From CADDZP01 sp035948135 (lineage in GTDB: Bacteria; Actinomycetota; Acidimicrobiia; Acidimicrobiales; AC-14): a DNA stretch of 64,000 bases. The translations under genes and the position numbers were made by a program. Positions 48,172-56,859 of this stretch are shown here, piece by piece; position 1 is the first letter of the stretch; each line of letters begins with the position of its first letter. The notes under the pieces were generated by a model. It was not told where the DNA came from, searched no databases, and was given only the letters and a program-made list of their open reading frames with translations. Where the stretch lies: positions 5,253 to 69,252 of the forward strand of contig DASZJL010000223.1 of NCBI GenBank assembly GCA_035948135.1. The letters are read 5' to 3'.

Positions 48172-49346
48172 TGGCCCGCCGCCACTGGCAGTGTGGCCCG
48201 CACCGCGAACCCTCCATTCGGCGTCGGACCGGCACGCAGCTCGCCGCCCAGGGCGGCGGCCCGCTCCCGCATGCCCAGTATCCCGTTTCCGCCGACGCTC
48301 GACGTCCCGTCGCCGAGGCCCACGCCGTCGTCGACGACCTCGACCATCACGGCTCCGTCGGCAAAGGCCACGCGCACCGTGACCGATCGGGCGCGCGCGT
48401 GCCGGGTGACGTTGGTGAGGGCCTCCTGCACGATGCGATAGGCAGCCAGGTCGACGCTGGGCGGCAGCGGGCGCGGGAGCGCCCGCACGTCGGTGTGCAC
48501 GACGAGGCCGGAGGCTTCGGCCCCGGCGACCAAGCGAGGGAGGTCGTCCAGGCCGGCCGTGGGCGAACGGGGCGGGGCCTCGTCCGACTGCCGGAGGATG
48601 TCGAGCACCGATCGCAGCTCGCCGAGCGCGTCCTTGCTGGCGTCGCGGATTGCTATGAGGGCCGTGCGCGCCTGTTCGGGTTGCTCGTCCATGAGGTGGA
48701 GGGCCACACCGGCCTGCACGTTGATCAGTGAGATGTTGTGGGCCAGCACGTCGTGTAGCTCCTGGGCGATGCGCAGACGCTCCTCGCTGGCCCGCCGGCG
48801 CGCCTCTTCCTCACGCGTGCGCCACGCCGCGATTGCGCCCGTCCTGCGGACGCGAACGATCTCGGAGACGGCGAGCAACACGAGCAGCCACGCGGCGACG
48901 CCCAGGATGGCACCGCGGCCCGGCGCCGGCCGGTTCCCGAAGATCGGCCCAAGCCACAACATCAACGGGTAGCCGGCGAGCAACGCGGCCACGGCGACGC
49001 GACGCCGGCCCATGGTCACCGCGGTGAAGAAGGCAACGACGAGGGAGATGTAGATGGGCCCGTCGGGATAGTCGCTGACGACATAGACGAGGGTGACGCC
49101 CAGCACGACGAGGAGGACGGCTGCGGGAGCCCGGTGGCGGAAGAGAAGCGCGACCGGGCCGGCGACCAGAAGCGCGACGGCGAACGCGTCCAGGCCGTGG
49201 AAGGAGCGGCCATGGTGCTGATGGGCAGCACCAAAGGTGCCCGCCACCTGAATGACGCCGATGATGAACGCAGTGACCACGTCCCGCGTGCGATTCGGGA
49301 GCCACGTGGGCGGGGACGGCACGGGGTGGTCGGCGGTCGCTACCAC
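48168..49346 (-). CDS. NarL-type sensor histidine kinase (HisKA_3)
   Basis: 392 residues. Four to five N-terminal membrane helices (DVVTAFIIGVIQVAGTFGAA, then AVALLVAGPVALLFRHRAP, YISLVVAFFTAVTMG and others), no large extracellular domain, the HisKA_3 box LRIAQELHDVLAHNISLI with the phospho-acceptor His, and an ATPase domain (VVDDGVGLGDG, then GGNGILGMRERAAALGG). The membrane-embedded sensor is typical of DesK-like kinases. I chose the GTG at 49346; TACCGT lies six bases upstream on the - strand, and longer readings have no homology. First gene of the HK-RR-ABC unit. Confidence 0.9.
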   Translation of the reverse strand: MVATADHPVPSPPTWLPNRTRDVVTAFIIGVIQVAGTFGAAHQHHGRSFHGLDAFAVALLVAGPVALLFRHRAPAAVLLVVLGVTLVYVVSDYPDGPIYISLVVAFFTAVTMGRRRVAVAALLAGYPLMLWLGPIFGNRPAPGRGAILGVAAWLLVLLAVSEIVRVRRTGAIAAWRTREEEARRRASEERLRIAQELHDVLAHNISLINVQAGVALHLMDEQPEQARTALIAIRDASKDALGELRSVLDILRQSDEAPPRSPTAGLDDLPRLVAGAEASGLVVHTDVRALPRPLPPSVDLAAYRIVQEALTNVTRHARARSVTVRVAFADGAVMVEVVDDGVGLGDGTSSVGGNGILGMRERAAALGGELRAGPTPNGGFAVRATLPVAAGQ

Positions 49347-49352
49347 ACCACG

Positions 49353-49358
49353 ACGGTA
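49353..49358 (-). promoter_or_regulatory. -10 box TACCGT for sensor kinase operon
   Basis: Read on the - strand, TACCGT is 6 bases before the GTG at 49346. Confidence 0.5.
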
Positions 49359-49481
49359 GGCCCTGCCGCCCGCCAAGACGTCCGCCGAAAGGAGCCTCCC
49401 GCCTACGCCCCGGGGCGCAGCGCCGGGCATGTGACGTACGCCCAGTGGCGAAGCGGGTTCTCCTCCTGCATCATCGAAGGC

Positions 49482-50030
49482 GTGACCTATCTCGCCACGG
49501 ACGACCTCCACGCCGGCCTCGACCACATCCGCAGCTCGCCCACGGACAACGGCCGAGTCGAGCTCATCGTGCGTCGGCCAGCCGAGGACGAGCGCGAGGT
49601 CGTGGAAGAGGCCTATCTGGACCTCACCGACGGGCTGCAGGGCGACACCTGGAACGTGCGGATCAGCAAGCGCACCGGCGCGGGGCCCGATCCCGAACGG
49701 CAGCTGACCCTGATGAATGCCCGCGCCGCCGCCCTCGTTGCCGGCACCGCTGATCACGGCGGGTTGCCCGGTGATCAGGTCTACGTCGACTTCGACCTCG
49801 GCCACGGGAACATCCCACCCGGCACAAGGCTTCAGCTCGGAACCGCGGTCATCGAGGTCAGCGCCGCACCCCACACCGGCTGCGCCAAGTTCGCGGCCCG
49901 ATTCGGCAAGGACGCCCTGCGGTTCGTCAACTCCGAAGTCGGCCGCGAACTCAACCTGCGCGGTATCAACGCCAAGATCGTCGTCGCCGGCGTGGTGCGC
50001 CCCGGCGACGCCGTCCGCAAGGTTTCCTGA
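49482..50030 (+). CDS. MOSC-domain protein
   Basis: 182 residues. The MOSC domain (related to the C terminus of molybdenum-cofactor sulfurases) is indicated by VELIVRRPAEDEREVVEEAY, LQGDTWNVRISKRTG, VDFDLGHGNIPPGTRLQLG and the conserved cysteine in APHTGCAKFAARFG. Such small proteins may carry sulfur to metal centres or handle thiol chemistry. GTG at 49482 gives the usual N terminus (YLATDDLHAGLDHIR); the frame is open far upstream across the divergent kinase promoter, which is not coding. It converges with the catalase-like gene with no gap. Confidence 0.8.
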   Translation: MTYLATDDLHAGLDHIRSSPTDNGRVELIVRRPAEDEREVVEEAYLDLTDGLQGDTWNVRISKRTGAGPDPERQLTLMNARAAALVAGTADHGGLPGDQVYVDFDLGHGNIPPGTRLQLGTAVIEVSAAPHTGCAKFAARFGKDALRFVNSEVGRELNLRGINAKIVVAGVVRPGDAVRKVS

Positions 50031-50951
50031 TCAGCTCGACGTGCGGCGGGTGACGGACACCGAGTAGGCGCCGGGACGGGCCAGGAGGATCTTGTCGTCG
50101 GTGAGGCGGATGCCGTCGGGGACGCGAGTGGGATCGAACACGAGGATGTCGCCGTCGCGTTCGCGATCGAACGCCAGGGCCGTCAGTTCGAGGCGTCCGA
50201 GCCGCACGACCTCGCGCTCGACCGGCCACTCGGCGGTGGGATCGTCGATGGGATCGCCATCCGCGGCCAATTGCAGGTCGAGGTTGAAGAAGGCCGGCCC
50301 CCGGTCGAGCCGCTCGGTCAGCTCCTCACGGAGGTAGTCGGGAGGCTTGGCCGCGGCCTCCTCCTCGGTGATCGTCTCTTGCCCGCCGTCGGGGACGAGG
50401 TGGTACCGGCCGTAGCGGACGCTGTCGTCGGCGGCCACGAAGCCGAAGGCGTGGATGGAGTGATAGATCAGGCCTGCGTAGCTCGCCGGCGCCGGATGGG
50501 TGATGGCAGCGGTCACGGCCGGAACGGTCTCGGGGTGCTCAGCGAGGAATGCGCCGACCTTTTCCATGTCGGGCGCGCCGGTCGCCGGATCGGGACGGCG
50601 GGCCTCGTTGAAGACCAGTAGGTCCTCGGGTGTGCGAGTGAAGAACACAGGAAGGCTGAGGGCGACGATGTCGGTCGTGCTTCCCTCCGGTAGGTAGAAC
50701 TTCACCGCCATCCCGCGGGCGTCGCGGGTGCCGTCGGGCACGGTGGGATCGCCGCTCCCGTTGGAGAAGCGGACGTGGGCACGCACGGTCGGCCCGGCGA
50801 AGTGGGGAGCCCGACTGAGCGCAGACGCCGACTCGGTGGGTGTGAACGTCGCCGCGCACAGGATGCCTTTGGCGTGCACGGCCCGGTGGCCGGCGTGGGA
50901 GCCGTAGGTGGCGTTGATGCCGTCAACGAGGCGCTCAGAGATCTCGTCCAT
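50031..50951 (-). CDS. Catalase-related peroxidase (SrpA-like)
   Basis: 306 residues, shorter than classical catalases (about 480-700), as in the SrpA/catalase-related group. The active-site histidine is in HRAVHAKGILC, the asparagine in VRFSNGSGDP, and GMAVKFYLP matches the catalase core. The proximal tyrosine is probably in the last 15 residues (LARPGAYSVS) but this is not certain. It destroys peroxides or oxidises organic substrates with heme. The ATG at 50951 is five bases after the stop of the enoyl-CoA hydratase, with AAAGGAG inside that gene's end; one transcript is likely. Confidence 0.85.
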   Translation of the reverse strand: MDEISERLVDGINATYGSHAGHRAVHAKGILCAATFTPTESASALSRAPHFAGPTVRAHVRFSNGSGDPTVPDGTRDARGMAVKFYLPEGSTTDIVALSLPVFFTRTPEDLLVFNEARRPDPATGAPDMEKVGAFLAEHPETVPAVTAAITHPAPASYAGLIYHSIHAFGFVAADDSVRYGRYHLVPDGGQETITEEEAAAKPPDYLREELTERLDRGPAFFNLDLQLAADGDPIDDPTAEWPVEREVVRLGRLELTALAFDRERDGDILVFDPTRVPDGIRLTDDKILLARPGAYSVSVTRRTSS

Positions 50952-50956
50952 CGCGT

Positions 50957-51811
50957 CTACGTCTCCTTTCCGCCCTCGGGGATCCACCGTCCAGAGTCCC
51001 GCCACTCGACGGCGGCGTGGAAACCCTGCTCCTCGGCGAGGTCCTTGAACCAACGCCCCTCCGGCGAGTGGCGGGCGATGCCGTCGAACAACGTTGCGAG
51101 GAGCTGCGTGCCCTGCAGGCCCATGTTGTCGTAGGCCTGGTTGATCATCAGCTTCTGCATCACCAGCTGGTTCACGGGCACGCCGGCCACGCGATCAGCG
51201 AGCTCCTCGACGCGGTCGTCGAGGTCGGCGGCGGGCACCGCTTCGAGCACGAGACCCCAGTCGGCGGCGGTCTTGCCGTCGATGGTGTCGCCGGTCAACA
51301 ACATGCGCTTGGCCTTCTCGGCGCCGAGCCGGTACACCCACATCGCCGTGGTAGGGCATCCCCAGACCCGCGCCGGCATGTAGCCGATGTGGGCGTCGTC
51401 GGCCATCACGACCATGTCGCACGAGAGGGCGATGTCGCTTCCGCCGGCCACGGCGTAGCCCTGCACCTTGCAGATTGTCGGCTTCAACGAGCGCCACAAG
51501 GTGAAGAAGTCGTCGGTGTTGCGGCGCATGCCGCGGTAGTCCTTGATCGGGTCCCACACGGGCCCCTGCTGGTGGGCGCCGCTGCGCTCCGCGAACTGCT
51601 TGAGGTCGTAGCCGGCACAGAAGGCGCGTCCTTCTCCGGCGACGACGATCACGTGGACGGCGGGGTCATCGTTGGCCCGCTCGATCGCCTCGCGTATCTG
51701 GCGAGGCATGGCCACGTCGATGGCGTTCAGTCGCTCGGGCCGATTCAGCGTGAGGCGCGCCTTGCGCCCGTCGACCTCGTAGCGGACGCTCCGCTGGTCG
51801 GCGTGCGTCAT
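50957..51811 (-). CDS. Enoyl-CoA hydratase/isomerase (crotonase family)
   Basis: 284 residues. The crotonase core is seen in ARLTLNRPERLNAIDVAM, IVVAGEGRAFCAGYDLKQF (first oxyanion loop) and KVQGYAVAGGSDIALSCDMV (second), with VWGCPTTAMWVYRLG and the C-terminal helices. The first loop has the FCAGYDL form and the second GGS, typical of hydratases and isomerases; the usual catalytic Glu pair is not obvious, so the exact reaction is open. ATG at 51811 overlaps the kinase stop by ATGA. The unusual partner (a Ser/Thr kinase) and the catalase-like gene form one operon. Confidence 0.88.
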   Translation of the reverse strand: MTHADQRSVRYEVDGRKARLTLNRPERLNAIDVAMPRQIREAIERANDDPAVHVIVVAGEGRAFCAGYDLKQFAERSGAHQQGPVWDPIKDYRGMRRNTDDFFTLWRSLKPTICKVQGYAVAGGSDIALSCDMVVMADDAHIGYMPARVWGCPTTAMWVYRLGAEKAKRMLLTGDTIDGKTAADWGLVLEAVPAADLDDRVEELADRVAGVPVNQLVMQKLMINQAYDNMGLQGTQLLATLFDGIARHSPEGRWFKDLAEEQGFHAAVEWRDSGRWIPEGGKET

Positions 51812-53337
51812 TTGCGGGTGACGGTGACGGTGGCCGCGAAGGCGCCGCCGTTGTTGTCGAGCCCTACGTCGTTGATGCCGAGGAACAGCGCTCCGGCAGT
51901 GGAAGCATGGATGTGGGCGGCGTGGCCCACCACGAACGGGGCTCCCGCGTCGCCGACCCGCCCGATCAACCCGCTGTGGTCGGTGTTCGGGACCAGGTTG
52001 AACTGCCGGATCTCGGGGTGGTTGGGCACACCGTCGGGCGTGGCGGCCAGAGCGCGGTTCCCGGTGTTGGGGAACACGGTGCCAGTCGCGGTGATCGAAA
52101 CGTCGTCGTTTGCCTGCAGCACAATCCCTGTGTTGGTCCATGGCACCTGGCCGGAGACGTTCACCGTCTTCGGGCCGATCACGGTCGATTTTGCGCCACT
52201 GCTCCGGGTGAGGGCGAAGGCGAGGACGGCCCCCACGATCACGACGGCTGCGACAACAGCGATGATCACGCCGCGCCGGCTCTTCGGCGGCGGTGGGGCC
52301 GGAGGCGGTGGCGCCGCCGCGGCCGCCGGTTGCACGGCGGGCGCGGCCATGGTTTCCGCGGGGTCGTCGGCCGCCGACGGCTGGGGCGCCAGGGGCTGCG
52401 GTGGCGGTGGCGGGGGCGCGGCAGGCGCGGCAGGCGCGGGCGCGGGCGGGGCGAGGGTCTCAGCCACCACCGGCACTTCGAGGGCCCGGGTGGCGCGCAG
52501 GCGTTCGGTGACGGCTTCAGACGCGGAGACGGTGACACCGGTCTGGCGCAGCCACCCCGCCCCCCACGCCGTGGCGGCGGCGTCGGCCAGTGCCGCGCCA
52601 AACTCGTCGGCGCTGGCGTAGCGGTCGCCGGGGTCGGCGGCCAGGCCCCGCATCGCGACGCCCGCGACCGGGGGCGGCACCCCCGGAGTGGCGGTCACGA
52701 GGTCGACCGGCGCCTCCTGCACGTGGCGGGCCATGGTCGTCAGGCCGTTGGCGTCCACCGCGAACGGCAGCCGGCCGGCTAGGAGCTCGTAGAGGATCGT
52801 GCCCAGGGCGTACACGTCGCTCGCCGCACGCGGCTCTTCGCTCCGCACCAGCTCGGGCGCCATGTACGCCGGCGCGCCGAGCACGGTGCCCTCCCTCGTT
52901 GCGAGCGTGCGCGGGCCGCTCACGATCTCGGCCAGCCCGAAGTCGGAGACCTTGGCGACGCCCCCCGTAAAGAGGACGTTCTCGGGCTTGAGATCCCGGT
53001 GCAGCACGCCCGCCCGCCGAGCGCGCTCGACACCGCTCGCGACGGCGAGCACCAACGCGCACGCCACCTCGGGTGACACGCCCGCCCGGGCCCGCTCGCG
53101 CAACGTGCCCCCTCCGATCAGCTCGGACACCAGAACACACCGGTCGTCGCCATCGATGTATTGGATCACCCGCACGACGTGCGGATGGTCGACTGAGGTC
53201 AGCACCGGCGCCACGGCCGCGAAACGCCGCCGAGCCTCGGCGCCCGCCATCAGTGGCGCCCGCAGCTCCTTGAGGGCCACGCGGCGGCCCTGCGGGTCCA
53301 CGGCCTCGGAGACCGAACCCCACACGCCGTCGCCCAA
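51808..53337 (-). CDS. PknB-type Ser/Thr protein kinase with extracellular LecA-like domain
   Basis: 509 residues from the TTG at 53337. Kinase: Gly loop LGDGVWGSV, Lys in VALKELRAPL, HRDLKPENVLF, DFGLAE, and APAYMAPELV with DVYALGTIL. A Pro/Ala linker follows, one membrane helix about 350-375 (GVIIAVVAAVVIVGAVLAFAL), then a beta-rich outer domain (VPWTNTGIVLQANDDVSI and GLIGRVGDAGAPFVVG) that resembles the LecA/PA-IL sugar-binding fold. The start is unclear: ADSSELQAYAIRGHLGDG precedes in frame and fits strand beta-1, but it has no ATG or GTG; the next stop lies beyond HDDPI. So the gene may be longer or contain a frameshift. Confidence 0.88.
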   Translation of the reverse strand: MGDGVWGSVSEAVDPQGRRVALKELRAPLMAGAEARRRFAAVAPVLTSVDHPHVVRVIQYIDGDDRCVLVSELIGGGTLRERARAGVSPEVACALVLAVASGVERARRAGVLHRDLKPENVLFTGGVAKVSDFGLAEIVSGPRTLATREGTVLGAPAYMAPELVRSEEPRAASDVYALGTILYELLAGRLPFAVDANGLTTMARHVQEAPVDLVTATPGVPPPVAGVAMRGLAADPGDRYASADEFGAALADAAATAWGAGWLRQTGVTVSASEAVTERLRATRALEVPVVAETLAPPAPAPAAPAAPPPPPPQPLAPQPSAADDPAETMAAPAVQPAAAAAPPPPAPPPPKSRRGVIIAVVAAVVIVGAVLAFALTRSSGAKSTVIGPKTVNVSGQVPWTNTGIVLQANDDVSITATGTVFPNTGNRALAATPDGVPNHPEIRQFNLVPNTDHSGLIGRVGDAGAPFVVGHAAHIHASTAGALFLGINDVGLDNNGGAFAATVTVTRK

Positions 53338-53441
53338 GTGACCGCGGATCGCGTATGCCTGAAGTTCGCTGCTGTCGGCGATCGGGTCATCGTGTCACAT
53401 CATTCGCCGCTTGATCTCGATGCGAGCCGTGCGAAACTTGA

Positions 53442-55349
53442 GTGGTGACCTCACCCATCACGTCGGACCCGCTCCTCGGCCGGTCGCCGTTCGCGCCGAT
53501 CGCCGACTACGGCTTCTTGTCCGATTGCGAGTCGTGCGCCCTGATCGCCCCCAGCGGCAACGTCGAATGGCTGTGCCTGCCGCGTATGGACTCGCCGAGC
53601 GTCTTCGGTGCCCTTCTCGACCGCCACGCCGGCGGGTTCCGCCTCGGCCCGGCCGACGTGCAGGTGCCCGCCGCCCGCCGCTATCTCCCCGGCACCATGT
53701 GCCTCGAGACGAGTTGGGGGACGGCGACGGGATGGATCATCGTCCGAGACCTCCTATTGATCGGCGCGTGGCACCACGAGGACGAGCTGTCCCACACCCA
53801 CCGCCGGGCGCCCACCGACTACGACGCCGACCACGTCTTGCTGCGCACCGTGCGCTGTGTCAACGGCGAGGTCCAAGTCGAGCTCGATTGCGAGCCCATG
53901 TTCGACTACGGCCGCCAGCCCGCGTCATGGACGTACACCGATCGCCGCTACCACGAAGGGGTCGCGACGGCTGACGGTTCGGGCGTCGAGCTCAAGCTCA
54001 CCACCGACATGCGCATCGGCTTCGAAGGAGGGCGGGCCACGGCGCGCACGCTGCTCCACGAGGGCGACCTCCGCTTCTGCGCGCTGTCGTGGAGCGAGCA
54101 CGAGCCGCCGCACACGTTCGAGGAGGCCTACGAACGTCTGGTGTGGACGACGCACCATTGGCAGCACTGGCTGGCGCGAGGCCGATTCCCCGACCACCCG
54201 TGGCGGGCCTACCTCGAGCGGAGCGCGCTCACGCTAAAGGGTTTGACGTTCGCGCCGAGCGGCGCCCTCGTCGCCGCCCCCACCACGTCGCTGCCCGAGA
54301 CGCCCGAGGGTGAGCGCAACTGGGACTACCGCTACAGCTGGATCCGCGACTCGGCCTTCGCGCTGTGGGGCCTGCACACCCTCGGCTTCGACTGGGAGGC
54401 CAACGACTTCTTCTGGTTCCTCGCCGACGTGGCCGAGCGCGACGCCGATCTCCAGGTGATGTACAGCATCGACGGGTCCCCGACCCCCGACGAGCAGATC
54501 CTCGACCACCTCAGCGGGTACGAAGGCGCCCGCCCGGTGCGCATCGGCAACGCCGCTCACAGCCAGCGCCAGCACGATCTGTGGGGGGCCGTCCTGGACT
54601 CCTTCTACATCCACACCCGTTCGGTCGACCGCCTCGACGACCGCATCTGGCCCATCCTCGCCCGCCAGGTCGAGTCGGCCATCGCCCACTGGCGCGAGCC
54701 CGACAACGGCATCTGGGAGGTGCGGGGCGAGCCCAAGCACTTCACCTCCTCGAAGATCATGTGCTGGGTCGCGGCCGACCGCGGTGCCCGCCTGGCGCGC
54801 ATGCGGGGTGAGCCCGACAGCGCCGAGCGGTGGCAGGGCGCGGCCGACGAGATGCACGCCGACATCTGCGAGCACGGTGTCGACGAGCGGGGCGTCTTCA
54901 CCCAGCACTACGACACCGCCGCTCTCGACGCGTCGCTGCTGCTGATGCCGCTCGTTGGCTTCCTACCGTCCGAGGACCCGCGCGTGCAGGCGACGGTGCT
55001 CGCCATAAGCGAGGAGCTGACCGACGACGGGCTCGTGCTCCGCTACCGCGTGAAGGAGACCGACGACGGCCTGGCCGGCGAGGAGGGCAGCTTCACGATC
55101 TGCTCGTTCTGGATGGTGTCGGCCCTCGCTCACATCGGCGAGCACACCCGGGCCCGCGAGCTGGCCGAGAAGGTGCTGTCCTTCGCCAGCCCACTGGGCC
55201 TCTACGCCGAGGAGATTGATCCCCGCAGCGGCCGCCACCTCGGCAACTTCCCCCAGGCGTTCACCCATCTGGCGCTCATCAACGCCGTGATGCACGTCAT
55301 CAACTACGAGAACGCCCACCTGTTGGGGAGCACGCCGCTCGCGCTCTAG
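53442..55349 (+). CDS. Glycoside hydrolase family 15 protein (glucoamylase/trehalase-like)
   Basis: 635 residues. N-terminal beta-sandwich (PIADYGFLSDCESCALIAPS, then WLCLPRMDSPSVFGALLD) and the (alpha/alpha)6 barrel: RNWDYRYSWIRDSAFALWGL, VMYSIDGSPTPDEQILDHL, and GSFTICSFWMVSALAHIGE with Glu of the EEGSF motif as the likely catalytic base, ending EEIDPRSGRHLGNFPQAFTH. Actinobacterial members act on trehalose or alpha-glucans. It is cytosolic. GTG codons at 53442 and 53445 are both possible. It is divergent from the Ser/Thr kinase gene with about 100 bases between; whether the kinase acts on it is unknown. Confidence 0.92.
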   Translation: MVTSPITSDPLLGRSPFAPIADYGFLSDCESCALIAPSGNVEWLCLPRMDSPSVFGALLDRHAGGFRLGPADVQVPAARRYLPGTMCLETSWGTATGWIIVRDLLLIGAWHHEDELSHTHRRAPTDYDADHVLLRTVRCVNGEVQVELDCEPMFDYGRQPASWTYTDRRYHEGVATADGSGVELKLTTDMRIGFEGGRATARTLLHEGDLRFCALSWSEHEPPHTFEEAYERLVWTTHHWQHWLARGRFPDHPWRAYLERSALTLKGLTFAPSGALVAAPTTSLPETPEGERNWDYRYSWIRDSAFALWGLHTLGFDWEANDFFWFLADVAERDADLQVMYSIDGSPTPDEQILDHLSGYEGARPVRIGNAAHSQRQHDLWGAVLDSFYIHTRSVDRLDDRIWPILARQVESAIAHWREPDNGIWEVRGEPKHFTSSKIMCWVAADRGARLARMRGEPDSAERWQGAADEMHADICEHGVDERGVFTQHYDTAALDASLLLMPLVGFLPSEDPRVQATVLAISEELTDDGLVLRYRVKETDDGLAGEEGSFTICSFWMVSALAHIGEHTRARELAEKVLSFASPLGLYAEEIDPRSGRHLGNFPQAFTHLALINAVMHVINYENAHLLGSTPLAL

Positions 55350-55357
55350 GCGGGTGC

Positions 55358-56809
55358 CTAGATCCGGTAGTAGCCGCCCTGGTTGCAGATGAAGCCCGAT
55401 GGCGGGTCGGTTCTGACGAACCTGCCGTTCTGAACGGTCATGATCATGAAGCACGTCGGGGGCCGTTTGGACGCCGGTCCGGCGGGTGCCAGCATGCCGT
55501 TGCCGTCGAAGTTGTCGATCTTCTTGAGCTCGGCCATGACGTTGGCGCGCGTGGGCTTGGGCCCGGCCGCGGTCAGGGCCTGCACGAACAGCCTCCCCGA
55601 CTCCCACCCGTAGGCCGCGAAGATGTCGGGCCGCTGGCCGGGTGACGTGCGCTTCAGCCACGAGTCGAACAGTTGGACTTCGGGAAGGGTGCTGTCCTCG
55701 CCGGCATACATGGCCAGCTGCTGGTCGAGGATGGCGCCGTTGGTGGCGGGCGCCGCGTCCGAGGTCACGAACGCGGGGTCGTAGGCGTTCGCCCCCCAGT
55801 TGGCGAACGGCACCGAGAAGTTCTGCTGCTTCATGGCCTTGGCCATGCGGACGAACACCCCGACCTCGCCGGCGAAGAAGATGCCTTTCACGCCGTTCTG
55901 CTGCATGGCAACGACGTCGGAACTGAAGTTGGCCTCGGTGGGTTCGATCGTCCGGTGGTAGACGAACTTGTAGCCGACCGACTCGGCTGCTTTGACCTCT
56001 CCCTCGACGGCGTCAACCGCCGACTGCGCGTTCTCGACGAAGTAGGCCATGTGCTGGATCACGTCGGGCGGGTACTTGGCCTTGAAGTAGTTCAGCGAGC
56101 CCAGCCGCCAGCCGGGCACGATCGGGGCGATCGAGAAGTTGTTGGGAACGGCGACGTGGCTGCGGCTGAGGGCCTGGCTGACGTCGGGGATGTCGGGGTG
56201 GGCGTTGAGGACCTGGGCGCCCCCGTCGTCGACCACCGAGAAGGAGCCGACGTAGCCGAAGGCCTTCCCGGTGAGGTCCTGGTACTGGGCCTTGTTCTGG
56301 TTGGCGTCGAACTGGTCGTCGCGGGCGTCGAGCTGCAGCTTGCGGCCGCATACGCCGCCAAGGGAGTTCTGGTAGGCGAAGAACGCCTGGGTGCCGACGA
56401 CCGCGCCTTTGAACAGGCCCGGCACCGGGCCGGTGAGGAGGGAGACGTTGCCGAGGGTGATGCTGTTGGCGGTGACACCCACGTCGGTGTTGCCGCCCGC
56501 CGCTGCGCAGGCGGAGGAACCGCCGCCCGCCGCTTGGTTGGCTGGCCCCGACGCCCGATTGCTCTGAGACCCGCCGCCAGAAGGGCCTGACGCGGCACCA
56601 GTGGCACTTCCGCTGCTGGTGTTGGCGGCGTCGGCGGTCTGGGTGTCGGCGCCTTGCAGATCGGACCCGGCCCCCGCCGACACACCCGACGCGCCCTTGC
56701 CGTTGGCCTCGGCCAGCTCCTTGCCGCTGAGGCGGGCGCCGCACGCCGTAGCGACGAGCATCATCGCCAGCCCTACCAGCAGGAGCCGGGACGAGGGGAG
56801 TCTGCGCAC
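55358..56809 (-). CDS. Periplasmic-binding-type lipoprotein (branched-chain/amide ABC substrate-binding), orphan
   Basis: 483 residues. Lipoprotein signal LLLVGLAMMLVATACGA, then about 90 residues of Ser/Gly/Ala-rich linker, and a type I periplasmic-binding fold (GVTANSITLGNVSLLTGPVP, then FVYHRTIEPTEANFSSDVVAM and AYGWESGRLFVQALTAAG). It resembles LivJ/UrtA-like binding proteins. The ORF is open to a GTG at 56848, but that reading begins inside a hairpin after the P450 gene; GTGs at 56818 and 56809 are better. No permease or ATPase genes are near, so it is an orphan binding protein or acts with a distant transporter. Four cysteines could form disulfides. Confidence 0.86.
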   Translation of the reverse strand: MRRLPSSRLLLVGLAMMLVATACGARLSGKELAEANGKGASGVSAGAGSDLQGADTQTADAANTSSGSATGAASGPSGGGSQSNRASGPANQAAGGGSSACAAAGGNTDVGVTANSITLGNVSLLTGPVPGLFKGAVVGTQAFFAYQNSLGGVCGRKLQLDARDDQFDANQNKAQYQDLTGKAFGYVGSFSVVDDGGAQVLNAHPDIPDVSQALSRSHVAVPNNFSIAPIVPGWRLGSLNYFKAKYPPDVIQHMAYFVENAQSAVDAVEGEVKAAESVGYKFVYHRTIEPTEANFSSDVVAMQQNGVKGIFFAGEVGVFVRMAKAMKQQNFSVPFANWGANAYDPAFVTSDAAPATNGAILDQQLAMYAGEDSTLPEVQLFDSWLKRTSPGQRPDIFAAYGWESGRLFVQALTAAGPKPTRANVMAELKKIDNFDGNGMLAPAGPASKRPPTCFMIMTVQNGRFVRTDPPSGFICNQGGYYRI

Positions 56810-56837
56810 CAGGGTCACCAGGATGGCAAACCCGAGC

Positions 56838-56857
56838 GCCCGCCGCACCGCGGGCGT
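56838..56857. terminator. Hairpin after CYP142-like gene
   Basis: CGCCCGC-CGCACC-GCGGGCG, a perfect 7-bp stem. It lies two bases beyond the P450 stop on its own strand and before the substrate-binding protein gene, so it probably ends the P450 transcript. Confidence 0.55.
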
Positions 56858-56859
56858 CG

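Noticed and set aside
49134..49481. Upstream extension of the MOSC gene
   Set aside because: The open frame crosses the divergent kinase promoter and start and has no similarity to MOSC N termini.
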